From Mytilus galloprovincialis (taxonomy: Eukaryota > Mollusca > Bivalvia > Mytilida > Mytilidae), in the NCBI RefSeq assembly GCF_965363235.1, contig NC_134846.1:7259001-7323000 (forward strand): a DNA stretch of 64,000 nt. The letters run 5' to 3'. A program made the translations under genes and the position numbers. This document shows positions 35,563 to 47,560 of the stretch, piece by piece. The first letter of the stretch is position 1; each line of letters opens with the position of its first letter. The notes under the pieces were generated by a model, which worked only from the letters and a program-made list of their open reading frames with translations, ran no database searches and was not told the origin of the DNA.

Positions 35563-35957
35563 TTAAGGAGTTTGCTCTTAGTTTTAAAGTAATTAACTTT
35601 TCAAAACACTAGTTTATATAAATAGGGGATTAAAAAAGGAATCCAAAGAGCCAAAAAAATATATAGGTCACCGTGCTTGTTTTCAAGATATTAGCCATTG
35701 AAATTTTGGAGGAAATTATTCTCTCTTGACTTATCATAGCTTTATCATTGACCAGTTGAAATTCTCGAAAACTGTTAAAAAGTAATTAAAATTTTATAAG
35801 ACTTTTACAGATGGCTTATCATTATACATGTAAAAGATTTACAAAAAGAAAAATGGGGGTCACCAGGCAAAATTTTTCAAAGAATTCAAATGGATAAAAC
35901 CAGAGGATTCCGAAAATCTGACAAAAAAATCAAAACATGACAAGCCAGCTTCCTTAA
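35563..35957. mobile_element. TTAA-flanked non-autonomous transposon, second family
   Basis: TTAAGGAGTTTGC at the left and AGCTTCCTTAA at the right, with TTAA at 35563-35566 and 35954-35957. The inside resembles the 26.5-kb element only in short words such as 'ataggtcaccg', so it is a related but different family. Confidence 0.7.
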
Positions 35958-36690
35958 CAACAAATACAAGGTGCAGGGGTGTGGAAATATTTGTTGTGAG
36001 CACTTGTCCCTGGGCAAGTAAAACTGTAAATTTTACTTGTCCGGAAAAAAAGTGACTTGCCCTGATGGTCCCAATAAATATTGTAGTATTTTATTGTCAG
36101 CTAATATTTGATTCTTAGCACTGTTTTGCATACCAAACAAATCAGTGAAATCAATTGGTTTATATATAAGTGTAAAAATTTAGGAATGTTGGCAATGGGT
36201 TTATCACATCAATGGGACAGAAACTCAAAAGCAAACCAACTAAATGAAATAACATGTAAAGTTTTCAGCATTGTCTTTTAATAAAAATTGTAGCCAGTAG
36301 GTACACTACATATTATACAAAATATAGAGGGCAGTGAGTCAAGAAATGGAAACTAAATAATAGAATTTAACTAATTATTTCTATCAACTGACACACTTGT
36401 TTTTTTTCTTGGTAGTCATGGTAGTTAAACACTTCTATTTGGCACTTAGACAACACATAAGGTTGCCTTTGATCTATAAATAAGACAAAAACAAAACTTA
36501 TTATCTGAATTTCTTTCCAAGGGATAACCTGATATTCACGATGTCTGATATTCTCGCTTCCGTATTTTTTTTTACACCTTGACCATCTCCGTTTGCGTTT
36601 CATGCTTTCGACTTGATTCGTCATTCTTTTTGTCTTGCTTGCCCGATGTTTTATTTTAAAAAGTATTCATCAATCTGAATCTCTTAAGGG
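35958..36690. other. intergenic; repeat fragment near 35990-36090
   Basis: 'cttgtccctgggcaagtaa...ttacttgtccgg' forms a loose inverted repeat and looks repeat-derived. Otherwise nothing identified. Confidence 0.4.
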
Positions 36691-36945
36691 AGCTACCATT
36701 TGATTTTTATGGGGGGGCTAGGATGAAATTTGAAAAAATAGGCAGGACAGGAGTTTTGAGTAAAAAAAAAAGGCAGGATGAGCAACTTGGTAAAAAAAAA
36801 AAGTTAGGATGACAATTTGTGTAAAAAAAGTCAGGATAAACTAGTAAAAAAAAAGGCAGGACCGAATAGAGTAAAAAATAAAAAGGCAGGACAGAGACTA
36901 CAACTAAAAAAAAAAGCAGGACAAAATTTTTCATCCTTGTTTATT
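36691..36945. repeat. degenerate A-run minisatellite (aaaaaaaggcaggac)
   Basis: Six or seven units of about 30-40 bp, each 'gtaaaaaaaaa' followed by 'ggcaggac' or a variant, preceded by 'gggggggctaggatgaaat'. The open frames on both strands here are products of this low complexity. Confidence 0.8.
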
Positions 36946-37227
36946 ATATTTTATTTTGTTATGTTGTTTTGTTTTTGCAATAGTTACTCTTTAAAGTTTA
37001 AGCATGATGGGTAATATTTTGTTTATGTATTGATACAATGTACTTATTAGTTCCTCAAAGGTGTTTTGGAAATAAAATTATTTCACCATTATTCATTTAA
37101 TTGTTGCAAGAGTAAGTCAGATTTATTCGTGCAGGTGGTATGCATGTTTGGTTGAGGAAACACCAACTTCCTTTACAACATTCATACATGTCAGTAAGTT
37201 TTACCTTATATATGAACTTGTCTGGAT

Positions 37228-37400
37228 TATGTATATTTGCCTCTAGACAATTAGGCATATTTGTCTCTAAACCATTAGGCATATTTCTCTCGGGACAATT
37301 AGGCATGTGACTCAGGACGATTAGGCATATTTGTCTCTGGACTATATACATTTCATTTGCTAAAATAGAGACTATTTAAACATATTTGCCTCTGGACAAA
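37228..37400. repeat. minisatellite, ~26-bp unit (ggacaattaggcatatttgtctct)
   Basis: About five imperfect units with 'ttaggcatatttgtctct', then two looser ones. Confidence 0.8.
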
Positions 37401-38455
37401 TATACATAAACCCTACTGACATACTGTAAACGATTTGGACTCAAGTGTCCTGTGAGGATGACCAGTGATATTTAAAAGATAATTTTAACTTCATCATTTG
37501 GATTTCTATGTTGAATAGATTCCTTGTAAGTAGGATATCATAAGCAAAACACAAATCCTTGTTTACCATGACAACTAATGAAATTATATATAATCCCCAT
37601 TTGCAGGTATTGCAAAATTGTTTCTCTACAGAGAAATGGAAAGTTTCATCATAAGTGTAATTGAAATGATCTCTTCTGTCATAAAGTCTAGTTTAAACTG
37701 ACCCTGATTGTCGATTTCTAGAAGTCCATACATGAAGTTGACCATATCTGTGAGGTATCCTTTATTAAGGTTAAGTGGATTGTTGTTATTCATGTTTGTT
37801 TTTTTGTCACATTACTGTTGATGAGTTGCTGTCTATAAGATATTTTCCTCCATTCAAATACTTGATCATAGAATTCATTTTGTTTTGACTGTCCATTTAA
37901 AAATGAAATCTTAGTTCCAAGATTATCATACTCTTTCATGTGCAACAATATATGATATATGAAATGTTGTTGAAGTACAGTACCAGAATCTTGATAATGC
38001 TGCTGACAATGGCTGAGTGAAGTATTGGTTGAATTGTTTCACAAAACCTTTTTTTAGCAAAATTTCTGGAAATTGCTTCAATTGCTGCGGAACCGCATGA
38101 ACAAACAATGAAATGTCTTGCCTGCTTTACTGACCATAATTGATTTTATGTTGAAGGTCATAAAGATAAAGGTTTTACTATATGTATCAAAGTTTATCAT
38201 TATCAATATTCATCGATGTCAAGGTCAGATAAATCCTGCCAGACAGACATGAACACCTTAAAACCTGAACATTGATCAATGAACAATGAAAATGATGTCA
38301 AGTTATATGATACATGCCAGACACACATGCACACATTACAATCATTTCATACACCAAATGTGGTTGACCTTTTACTTTAAGTATCTTGAGACGAAGGCCA
38401 AATTATGGAAATTTGACTCTTTGATCATTGAACCATGAAAAAGTGATCATGGCGT
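37401..38455. other. intergenic, mostly unidentified
   Basis: 37455-37555 is a weak R3 fragment. The rest is AT-rich with no credible gene. Confidence 0.4.
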
Positions 38456-38612
38456 TCATTATAACTGGACTAGTATATATTTGTTTAGGGGCCAGCTGAA
38501 GGATGCCTCCGGGTGCAGGAATTTCTCGCTACATTGAAGACCTGTTGGTGACCCTCTGCTGTTGTTTTTTATTTGGTCGGGTTGTTGTCTCTTTGACACA
38601 TTCCCCATTTCC
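38456..38612 (-). repeat. dispersed bivalve repeat R4
   Basis: On the minus strand: 'atggaaatggggaatgtgtc', 'agagacaacaacccgaccaaat', 'cagagggtcaccaacaggtc', 'ggaggcatccttcagctggcc'. I recognise this as a frequent mussel sequence; class unknown. Confidence 0.65.
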
Positions 38613-38814
38613 ATTCTCAATTTCATAATATACTTGACCAAGACATGCACACTTAACAAATCAAATATTGTTGGCCTATTACGTATAGAATTAGAAATGG
38701 AAGGCATGACGTGCCTGTTTTATAGTGTTTGTTATTGTATACATATATCACATTAATAATTATGTACATTCATCTGGCAGTCAGTTTTCTTATTTCAATT
38801 GTTTTACATTTGTT

Positions 38815-38970
38815 GTAAGGTGGCTTTTAATAGCTTGCTATGCAATAAGGGTTTTGTTCATTGTTGAAGCATGAGTGGTGACCTATTGGTGACCTACACT
38901 GTAGTTACTAACTTCCTAATTCATTTAAGGATGATGCAGCTGTCTCATTGATGATCAAACAAACTAAGTC
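38815..38970 (-). repeat. diverged R2 repeat, reverse orientation
   Basis: 'tttaatagcttgctatgcaat...ttcattgttgaagcatgagtggtgacctat...gctgtctcattgatgatca' follows the reverse complement of R2 (51568-51946). Confidence 0.6.
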
Positions 38971-39235
38971 TAAATTTTATACGCAAACAAAAAATTTACA
39001 TTCACCAATGAACAATGAAAACAAGGTTAAAATCAGATGAAACCTGCCAACTGACATATTCATATTATAATCATTCCATACACCATAAAAACTGTCATAT
39101 CATATTTGAAGGTATGGTCGGGCACCTACAAAGATGTTGAAACACACCATAAATTGTTAGTTTCATAAGTCAAGAAACCTGTTATTCTATTGTTGAAAAT
39201 CAATTTGATTTAACCATATATAAGGCAGCGAATTT

Positions 39236-39420
39236 TCTTGTTTTCCATTTGTCATTTTTGTGCCATTTATAGCTTGATATGCAGTATGGGGTTTCTCTGC
39301 GTTTTCTCTATTGTTAAAGGCCATATGATGACCTACAGTTGCTAAGATCTTCAGACATTTGGGGTCTGATTGGGTGTTGTCTCATTGGCAATGCTATCAT
39401 ACCACATTCTTCATATTTTC
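39236..39420 (-). repeat. diverged R2 repeat, reverse orientation, second
   Basis: 'ttgttaaaggccatatgatgacctacagttg' and 'tgttgtctcattggcaatgctatcataccaca' match the reverse of R2. Confidence 0.65.
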
Positions 39421-40187
39421 ATACAAAAACTGACAACATTCACAAATGAACCACATGGAAATAAGGTAAAAATGAAAGAAACCTGCTGACTGACATGTGG
39501 TACATATTACAATCATTGATGTCCACTCTGGGTCAAAACTTCAATTGGACATTATATCTTAATAATCACATCATAACAAACATGTGTAAGCTTTCAAGTT
39601 ATGTGACCATGACTTCATTGTTATCTACATTAAACCAAGTATTTAATCTGATATTGATTGGAAAAATTAACAAACAGATAAATGGACACACAAACTGGAA
39701 AACAATATAACCTTCGTAATTCATAGACATTGAACAAAATGACATTCCAACCTATATAATCACCTCTAAAGATACTTGATTCCATAACAGGAGTTTTGAT
39801 ATAAAGGCATGTTGCACACAATAACAAGGAATTAAACAAATACAAAATATATTTTATATAATAGCAACATAAACATGAAACAATTAGAACAACATATCTG
39901 CACATAATGGTAACAATTGATGAACATTTGTATAATTTATAAAACAATTTCTTTAAAACACAAGTTTGAAAAATGTGATTCTAGTACCAGTACCAATATT
40001 TAAACTAACATCAGTTTTAAATTATCATTTTTACAAATGCTCTCAGTCTTCAAACTTTTACCCGACTTCAGATTCTTGTTACACTTGACTAGGTCTGGCT
40101 TCCAAAACTTCAGAAAAAAAAATGCACCTCTAAACCTGAAATTTCCGAAGATGTTCAATGTAAATTAAATAAATGGAATGTGTCCAT

Positions 40188-40573
40188 GGGACACAAATGA
40201 TGCCCCCGCTTGCTTATAAAGTTATAAAAGGACAATACTCAAGATCAATAAAAGTGATGATAACCAAATTAATACTTGATCTGAGAGTTGTGGTAATAAT
40301 CATTGTGTAGAAGTTTTATAACATTTGGTTTTAAAAGGAGAACAGAAACGAAAAATTCAGCAATTTTTCCATTTGTAAAGGGCATAACTCTTGAAAGGTG
40401 AAAGGAATGACACCCAAAAATTTGATCCGTGTTTTTTGGTAATAAGTATTGTGAATAATTTTGAAAACAATTGGTTTAGGCAAACTTAAGTTAGAGAAAG
40501 ATAACTAATTTCCAGACATACAGACGGACAAGGGTAAAACTTAATGCCCCCTCTGCTTCAGCTTGGGCATAAA
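40188..40573 (+). repeat. dispersed bivalve repeat R5
   Basis: Starts 'ggacacaaatgatgcccccgcttgc' and ends 'cagacggacaagggtaaaacttaatgccccctctgcttcagcttgggcat'. The ends are loosely inverted. Inner words 'gggcataactcttgaa' and 'ggtaataagtattgtg' are familiar from mussel repeats. Confidence 0.6.
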
Positions 40574-40676
40574 TAAAATGTACAATATTTAGCTGTGCTA
40601 CTATAACATGTTTTTCCACAAGAGAGTTCAAACTGACATGTCTTTCCTGCCTTACTGATCATTATTTCAGCTTAAT

Positions 40677-40835
40677 CATAGGCGGATTTAGGGGGGGCCC
40701 AGGGGGTCCGGGCCCCCCCTTTTTGGGAAAAAATTTTGTTGCTTATATAGGGAATCACTGAAGCGTGGCTGGAGCGGGCCCCTCTTAGGTCAGTCAGTGG
40801 GCCCCCACTTATGAAAATTTCTGGATCCGCCACTG
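40677..40835 (-). mobile_element. MITE with 'ggcggat' inverted ends, copy 1
   Basis: Ends CATAGGCGGATTTAG and (reverse) CAGTGGCGGATCCAG are inverted repeats. A perfect 5-bp target duplication TTAAT flanks it (40672-40676 and 40836-40840). 56983-57133 is the same element in reverse orientation. Confidence 0.82.
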
Positions 40836-41404
40836 TTAATAATAAAAATCTTTGACATCAAGGTTCTACTGTAACATGTATCACAAAACAATACAAAGAT
40901 CCATGAATGAAAATGTGGCAAAGGTCAGAAGAACTGGGTTACACAGATATGTATTCCTATAAATTATACAATACAATAGATGATATACTTTGACTAATAT
41001 CTAATAATGAAAATTGTATGTTGACCAAAGAATCAAGGTGCATACAAATAGCTAACGCTGCATGTCTATGCCAAATAAGTACTCATTTGTGTTGTTTAGT
41101 GAATATATATTAATGCAGGCAGATCAATAAATCCTCTTTATAATCCAAGTAATTCATATTTTTAAAATGCTTTAAACTGACATATATATTTTAATTTCTT
41201 GAATATTACAGTTCTTTGTTGAGTTGATATAATCATAGAAATTTTCAGGCAATAACTTAATGCCTAGGCATTAGTTTATTACCTAGGATTTAAGCTTAAT
41301 GCCTAATTTCACTTATTGCCGCTAACATATATATATATAATATACATAATGTATAGTCTGTCACTATGTTACATACATGAATCTAGTACACTTCCTCAAT
41401 AACA
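40836..41404. other. intergenic, little identified
   Basis: AT-rich. A short palindromic cluster 'aatgcctaggcatt...attacctaggat...taatgcctaa' lies at about 41257-41312. Confidence 0.45.
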
Positions 41405-41592
41405 TACTGTAAGTTCAGAAATTAATGCAAGGTTTTTATTATTGCCAAAAATGCGAGTTATAAACTCAATAAATTAAACTCACATTTTGAAATATTTTAT
41501 ATGAATTTAACTGGATTTTTCTCAAAATCGTCAAAATTAAAATCGCAATAATAAATGCACTTAACAATTTAAAAATTTCTGAATTTACAGTA
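41405..41592. repeat. MITE, 'tactgtaa(g/a)ttcagaaat' inverted ends
   Basis: Left TACTGTAAGTTCAGAAAT, right (reverse) TACTGTAAATTCAGAAAT; 17 of 18 positions match. TA dinucleotides bound it. No ORF. Confidence 0.75.
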
Positions 41593-42917
41593 GTATATCA
41601 TACAAAGCAGTTGAAATATATTCCATAATACATTTGTAGTCGACAATGTGTTTAAAAGATCATTTTTTTTTTATTTATCATTATTCTTTGTTTGCCTCAT
41701 ATATGTTTGTATTGGATTCCGGAATGACGTAACAAAAACAAAAACACTTATATTGGATTTCAACATAGCGTTCTGAAAATTGTACATAATTATAGCTGTC
41801 ACTTTCAATTTTACATACAGGTATATATTTTGTAATTAAATTTGTATACAATAAAAATATCAGTTTTTACAATATGCATGTACATATTTATCTCTACCAT
41901 TATATATTAAATCTGCAAGGAGGACACAAAAAAATTACAAAACTAAATCTGGAATGAAAATTCTTTACAAAATCAAGGTGACTTCTTTAATAACATGTAC
42001 CTTGTATAGATTTACACAAATCAATTATCATGATTATAGGACTTACTGTTTAACCTATAATCTTTTTCAGTGATAATTTTGAAAGCTGTTTACTGCCAAA
42101 ATATTTGCAACTTCATAATTGACTTTGTTTTAAGAAGATAGATATGAGGGTAGGAATTCCCTTTACCATCAGCCTCAGTCATTTTTAGCATCAAATTGGT
42201 TAAAATTTTACCGTGATTTGTCAGAGGTTTCAAATAATTAAAGGTTACTATTATTTTTGGAAACAATCTAATGTGAGTTGTCATTATCAGTTGATTTTTT
42301 TTAAGAAAGTGTACATTTTAATGCCATGTACAAAAAAATTTCAGTAATGTCATTTGGCAGGATTTTTTATCGTTATTCGTCATGTAGGTTTGCCAATTAC
42401 AGCCCTCATACATTGTCATATATCTCAATGCAATGTTAAATAGCATGATTGAGGGACTAAACATATATTTAAATAATAGACAGTTTGAAAAGCTGGGAAC
42501 ATTCACAATTTTTATTTTCCTGAAAAACTTTTTTATAACATATTTTCTAAACAGTACAAACAATTATTCAAATGCTATATTCTAACAATTGACGTGTAAA
42601 TGATTTATTTTAATACTTCTGCTTAATGTGTCTTTTGATGATTCAGATATTTTCATGAATTTGTTATTATGATTATTGAAAAATGTAATTTTTAATGAAA
42701 TTAATTATTTCCATTTCACAAAATAAGAAATAATGATATTAAAATCATATTATATATATATATGTATAAATCATTTTTATGAAAATCTATCCTGTTGCAA
42801 AAAATTCTAAATTTACAGAAACAAAATGAAGTGAAATACTAGTCAACCAATTTTCTTGATAAGCAAATTTCACAAACTGAAATTATCTAGATTCTATGTC
42901 AAACATGACAGTGGTGA
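41593..42917. other. 3' flank of zinc-finger gene 2
   Basis: Presumably contains its 3' UTR. AT-rich, no credible gene. Confidence 0.45.
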
Positions 42918-45900
42918 TCAATTCATATTGATCTGGCTAATATCTTTGATACTGATGACATTAGTTAAGGCTCCTGAGATTGGAATCTGTGAGACAGTTA
43001 TGATTGGGGTACCAGCACTGTTAACATTGGGAGCTAGTAGTGGCAAGTTGGTCATGGATACAGGTTGAACTGATAATTTCTTCTTACTATTAGCTGTATT
43101 TGATTCAGTTTTAATAGCTCCTGTCTGTTTAATTCTCATTGAAGGTTTAGTATCTTTCACCGGACTGTTTCCTGTATTCTTCATTGATCCCATATTTAAC
43201 AGAAGCTTCCTCATTTCCGCGATATCATGGGTTTCCACATGTTTTTGTAACTGGAGGCTTGTTTTGAATGTAGTTTCACAAACATTGCATATGAAATTAT
43301 CCTGATGAGTTTGCTGATGACGATGTAACTTGTAGTTTGTCGGAAACTGTTTACCACAGACATCACACGTTGGAACGCCACGTTCATGTTTACCTAAATG
43401 TCTTCTCAACAGTTCTTTATGTTTGAATTTCTTAGAACAGATATGGCATTGTTCAGATTTCTCTTTGAAATGAATTCCCCGATGCCGTTCCACATCTGGC
43501 TTGCTACGAAATGCTTTGTTACAGATAGGACAAATAAAAGGTTTCTCTCCAGTGTGTATAAGCTTGTGCCGTTTCATATTTGTATTTGATGAAAAACTCA
43601 TATTACAAATTTCACACGTCACTTTGCACGGATTGGTGTGTATCTTTCTATGGTCTATCAAGTATCGCTCAATTTTGAAAGCTTTTCCACATATTTCACA
43701 AACGTGAGATTTTGATTCCACATGTGTAGTCTGGTGACGGCGAAGGTTTGACATGGACATGAAACTTTTGGAACAGGTTTCACAATAGAACGGTTTTTCA
43801 CCAGTATGTGATCTCAAATGTATTTCCATATCACTATTAAATTCAAACCGCTTGTGACAAATTTCACATTCCAATTTCTTGTTTTGATCGTTGGTTCCAT
43901 AATGTAAATTAAGGTGACGGTTCAAGTTAGAATTCCCACTTAGCATTACTTTGCAAATTGGACATTCGCGTTTCCTCCTTCCCATTGAAGTATGAACATT
44001 TATAACATGCTCCTTCAAGTATCGTGGACAGACAAACCTTCGCTTACATTCAGGACATTCAAACTTTTTCTCAACAGAATGAAGCTGCTTGTGTCTTCGT
44101 AAATTCGAGATCCTACTAAACTTCTTATTACAAAGATTACACGGATACGGACGGATTGCCGAATGAGATTTAATATGATCTTCTAATCTAGATTTCTGTG
44201 TAAATGTTTTGTCACAGAGGTTGCACTCATATTCTTTAGTATTTGTATGTGTAAGTTCATGCCGCATCAAGTTTGCACGGAAGCTAAACTTCTTGTCGCA
44301 ATAGCTGCATTTGTATGGAATATCATTATGGAACTTGATATGCCTAGTCAGGGCCCTTTCGGTGAAGAAGTAGTTTCCACACATATCACAGAGGTATGTT
44401 TTAGACGTCTCTTCTCCTTGTGGATCTCCTTCACTGTTATATACAGAGTTATTGTCCTCATCAGTTTCAATCATTTCAAGAAAATCATCAATGTCCAAAT
44501 CATTACTTTCCTTGTACTTTTCAATAACTTTTATATGTCCAGAGACAGTCTGGCCGAGAGCAAATTTTGCAATGTACCACTGAAGGTGATTCTGTAAATA
44601 ATCCCTGGAAACAAACTTTTTCTTACATTCTGTACACTGATATCTTTTTGGACCATGAAGTTGTATATGCTGTTGAAATCCAACAACAGAAGTGAATGAC
44701 TTCAAACAAACATTACACTTCAGACCTTCTCCACTTATGTTCTCTGGTGTGGTCAAGATCTTTGATTTAAGCAAATCTCTTTCACGCGTTTTACCTTTAA
44801 TAGAATGTGATTTCACATGTCTCCAATAGTTGGGATAATTTGTGTAGACTTTAGTGCATTGTGAACAATTATACACCTTTTTCTCATTCAAATGTGACAT
44901 GAGATGTTCTTCCAGATGCCAAGGAGACCTAAACATTTCTTCACATGTCTGGCATTTATATCTGACATCAGACCCGTGAGATTTCACATGTTTGTACATG
45001 GATGGTTTCAAAGTGAAGGTTTTTGAACAGAGACCACAAGTGTATGGTTTTATACCTTTATGTCCCCGCTTGTGAACAAACAAGGTACCAATGTTTCCAA
45101 AGCTCTTCTGGCAGATATCACATTCAAACCGCATACCTTTCATTTCTTGTAGTGGTCTGCTGTATTTACATTTGTGCTTATCAAACAGTTTACTATTCAG
45201 GAAGGACTTTTCACACAATTTACATGTAACTGGCTTTAAACCTGTGTGTGTGTACAAATGTATATCTAAACCAACTTTATTTGTGAATTTACGTTGGCAG
45301 TTGCCATAGTTGCATGCATACAAAACCTTCGATGACCTTGCATTTTTCGATACAATCAAAGGTTGTGTTTGTTCTCTTTCAAATATTTTTCTCCTCTTTT
45401 TAGGTTTTTCCTCGTGGTAATGGTTTTTAACAGCATTTATAACGTTAGCTGTGGCTTGAAGTAGACCCGATTCTTCAAAGGCGGTAGCTACGATATCACG
45501 AGTGGGAAGATACTCAGTTGTCTGCCCTTCTGAAGTTGTAACTATACCCTGATTTGAAATACAATCTCCTGACTGACGGTCTGCTATAAATGCACTCTCA
45601 CTAGATTGTGCTAAAGAGTTCTGAAAGGAGCTCAGCAGCTCAGGGTCAATTTTACTATCATTAATATCTGTGTACATGTGCCCTTCAGTCATAATTGAAC
45701 CTGAAGTGTTGTAATAATTTTGGTTATTAAATTCTGATGTAGATGGTAGCATGCCTTCATATTCCTGCGTGTTTTGTATAAACTCCATGCCACCTTCCTG
45801 CACAGACTCAGTTTGCATTGGCAGAACTTGCAATGACGGGCTACTAAAATTGATATTTTCCATATAAGTATCAATTGTTTGCATCATCTGACTACTAGAA

Positions 45901-46196
45901 TCATTGGCAGAGTTTTGCATGTCTAAGTTGACTGTATCATCCAATAACTGCGGTTCTTCCTTAAATGAGTCCTTCTTTGGAGACTCTGGTAAAACTATCT
46001 GCATGATCTTTTGACCATCACGATCACATACTCTTACTGGCAATATTCTGTCTCCGATTTTAATTCCTTGAATCTCTGACGAAGGACAACTAGCCTGTGA
46101 TATCATCAGCTGTTGGAGAACTTCTGGATTGGATAAGACATTTTGAATGGCACTGTTGGACAAGGTCGTGTTATCTGAATTCACATCTGTCTCCAT
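42918..46196 (-). CDS. C2H2 zinc-finger protein 2 (1092 aa)
   Basis: Probable nuclear DNA-binding regulator. The start is the ATG at 46196: it is the first Met in frame after a TGA in the same exon, whose acceptor 'gtcttcttctttag' ends at 46246. The open frame extends 10 codons further up to a TTG that is not a start. Residues 1-260 are acidic and rich in Ser, Gln and Asn, suggesting an activation region; then a nuclear signal KPKKRRK (about 264-270). About 22 C2H2 fingers fill 293-990. Several are joined by HTGEKPF linkers. One finger (KKFVSRDYLQNHLQWY) lacks the last His and is followed by a ~70-residue acidic linker. The last 102 residues are low-complexity (VSMTNLPLL...). The whole coding region is in one exon; upstream exon(s) not found. 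Faces zinc-finger gene 1 tail to tail. Targets unknown. Confidence 0.87.
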   Translation of the reverse strand: METDVNSDNTTLSNSAIQNVLSNPEVLQQLMISQASCPSSEIQGIKIGDRILPVRVCDRDGQKIMQIVLPESPKKDSFKEEPQLLDDTVNLDMQNSANDSSSQMMQTIDTYMENINFSSPSLQVLPMQTESVQEGGMEFIQNTQEYEGMLPSTSEFNNQNYYNTSGSIMTEGHMYTDINDSKIDPELLSSFQNSLAQSSESAFIADRQSGDCISNQGIVTTSEGQTTEYLPTRDIVATAFEESGLLQATANVINAVKNHYHEEKPKKRRKIFEREQTQPLIVSKNARSSKVLYACNYGNCQRKFTNKVGLDIHLYTHTGLKPVTCKLCEKSFLNSKLFDKHKCKYSRPLQEMKGMRFECDICQKSFGNIGTLFVHKRGHKGIKPYTCGLCSKTFTLKPSMYKHVKSHGSDVRYKCQTCEEMFRSPWHLEEHLMSHLNEKKVYNCSQCTKVYTNYPNYWRHVKSHSIKGKTRERDLLKSKILTTPENISGEGLKCNVCLKSFTSVVGFQQHIQLHGPKRYQCTECKKKFVSRDYLQNHLQWYIAKFALGQTVSGHIKVIEKYKESNDLDIDDFLEMIETDEDNNSVYNSEGDPQGEETSKTYLCDMCGNYFFTERALTRHIKFHNDIPYKCSYCDKKFSFRANLMRHELTHTNTKEYECNLCDKTFTQKSRLEDHIKSHSAIRPYPCNLCNKKFSRISNLRRHKQLHSVEKKFECPECKRRFVCPRYLKEHVINVHTSMGRRKRECPICKVMLSGNSNLNRHLNLHYGTNDQNKKLECEICHKRFEFNSDMEIHLRSHTGEKPFYCETCSKSFMSMSNLRRHQTTHVESKSHVCEICGKAFKIERYLIDHRKIHTNPCKVTCEICNMSFSSNTNMKRHKLIHTGEKPFICPICNKAFRSKPDVERHRGIHFKEKSEQCHICSKKFKHKELLRRHLGKHERGVPTCDVCGKQFPTNYKLHRHQQTHQDNFICNVCETTFKTSLQLQKHVETHDIAEMRKLLLNMGSMKNTGNSPVKDTKPSMRIKQTGAIKTESNTANSKKKLSVQPVSMTNLPLLAPNVNSAGTPIITVSQIPISGALTNVISIKDISQINMN

Positions 46197-46245
46197 GTCT
46201 ATTTCTGTAGTTGTAATACACTTCAAACTACTGTTGAATCACATC
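46197..46245 (-). other. 5' UTR part of zinc-finger gene 2 last exon
   Basis: From the acceptor AG at 46247-46246 to the start ATG. Contains an in-frame TGA that fixes the start. Confidence 0.75.
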
Positions 46246-46654
46246 CTAAAGAAGAAGACAAATCATTATCATATTGGGTATAATCTAGTGTTTCTATATT
46301 ATTTGTTGAATAAATAACTTTACAGAAATAACACACAACATCCATTCATAATTGACATCTCATCATGTATAGCATGTATTTTTGAAACAAATTTGTAGAA
46401 ATATTGTTCAATTTAAGCATTAGCTTGAATTTAATTCAGAGTTACAAAGAATGTTCATAGCTACACTATATATATATGTACAATGGCTATTTCAGCCACA
46501 CAACTGCACAAGTAAAATATGAGTATTGGACAAGTGATTTTTTTCACAGAAAGAAAACTTTAAATTCTATAAGTAATTTGTATTGCTTATCATTTTTGGT
46601 CTCCCCACATATAAATGCAGATGCAGTCTGCCTTTTTCAGTTTTCAAGACATTG

Positions 46655-47405
46655 AAGACTAGTGTCTTTCAAAGAGCCTGTATTGCTCACCTGTTTCCAC
46701 TGTAATTTTGGAAATCATGTAAAATAGGGTTTAAATCATAGTAAATAGTATTTAAGATACCCTAATAATGATTTTGGTTTAATTTGGCCCAGAAGTTAAA
46801 TTAAAAGCAGGTAATTTTATTGTAGTCTTACAATAGTTACTGAAGACCCCTTTATATCATTATTTAAATTAGCTTTCAATTGTGTGACTGTTTGAAATTT
46901 AATTATTTTTTCTCAATTTTCCCTTTATAGCCATGTCAGCCATGTTGGTTGGAAGGCAGAATTATCGGATATATTTTTCTATTGAGATACCCTAATGATG
47001 ATCATGATGATTGTGGCCAAGATTGGTTAAATTTGACCGTGTAGTTTTAGAGAAGATTTTTGTAAAAGATTACAAAAATTTACGAAAAATTGTTAAAAAT
47101 TAACTATAAACAGGCAATATGCCCTTAAGGGGTCACTTGACAATTTTGGTCATGTTTGACTTATTTGTTGAGCTTACTTTTCCAAACATTTTTGCTGTTA
47201 ACAGTTTACATGTACATGTATCGACGTGTTTTGTATATCTATAATAATATTCAAGATAAAAACCTGACTTAACTGCAAAGTTTCCTGTAAAATATCAATT
47301 TAGGAGCAGCAACCCAACAACGGGTTGTCTGTTAGGTCTAAAAATTGAATGCCAGAGAGATCTTAAGCTGATGAACATTTTGAACTCGTCAGATTTGCTC
47401 TAAGG
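46655..47405 (+). repeat. dispersed bivalve repeat R6, copy 1
   Basis: Contains 'gagcctgtattgctcacctg', 'agccatgtcagccatgttggttgg', 'gataccctaatgatg', 'aaatttgaccgtgtag', 'ggggtcacttgacaattttggtcatg', 'agcagcaacccaacaacgggttgtc' and 'gtcagatttgctctaa'. The middle recurs at 51300-51515. Frequent in mussel DNA as I recall; class unknown. Confidence 0.7.
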
Positions 47406-47560
47406 CCACACCAATTTAATTTCTTGTTCTACGGATTTTGGACTCCAAAATTTGAGGCGAGCGAGCGATTTGAAAATTTTAATAAAAAAATATTTAATTT
47501 GCAAATTTTTGAGGCGAAGCTTGAAAAGTAAAGGCGAGTGATTATAATTTTTTTGTAAAC
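47400..47560 (+). repeat. repeat R7 beginning 'ggccacaccaattt'
   Basis: 'aaggccacaccaatttaatttcttgttctacgg' is the reverse of the end of 51100-51220 ('ccgtcaaacaaggaatcaaattggtgtggcct'). The phrases 'gaggcgagcgagcg' and 'gaggcgaagctt' stand out in AT-rich DNA. Confidence 0.65.

Noticed and set aside
36707-37014. Hydrophobic or Lys-rich open frames
   Set aside because: Both come from the A-rich minisatellite at 36691-36945.
46194-46226. Zinc-finger protein 2 starting at the TTG at 46226
   Set aside because: TTG is not a likely eukaryotic start. The first ATG after the in-frame TGA is at 46196.
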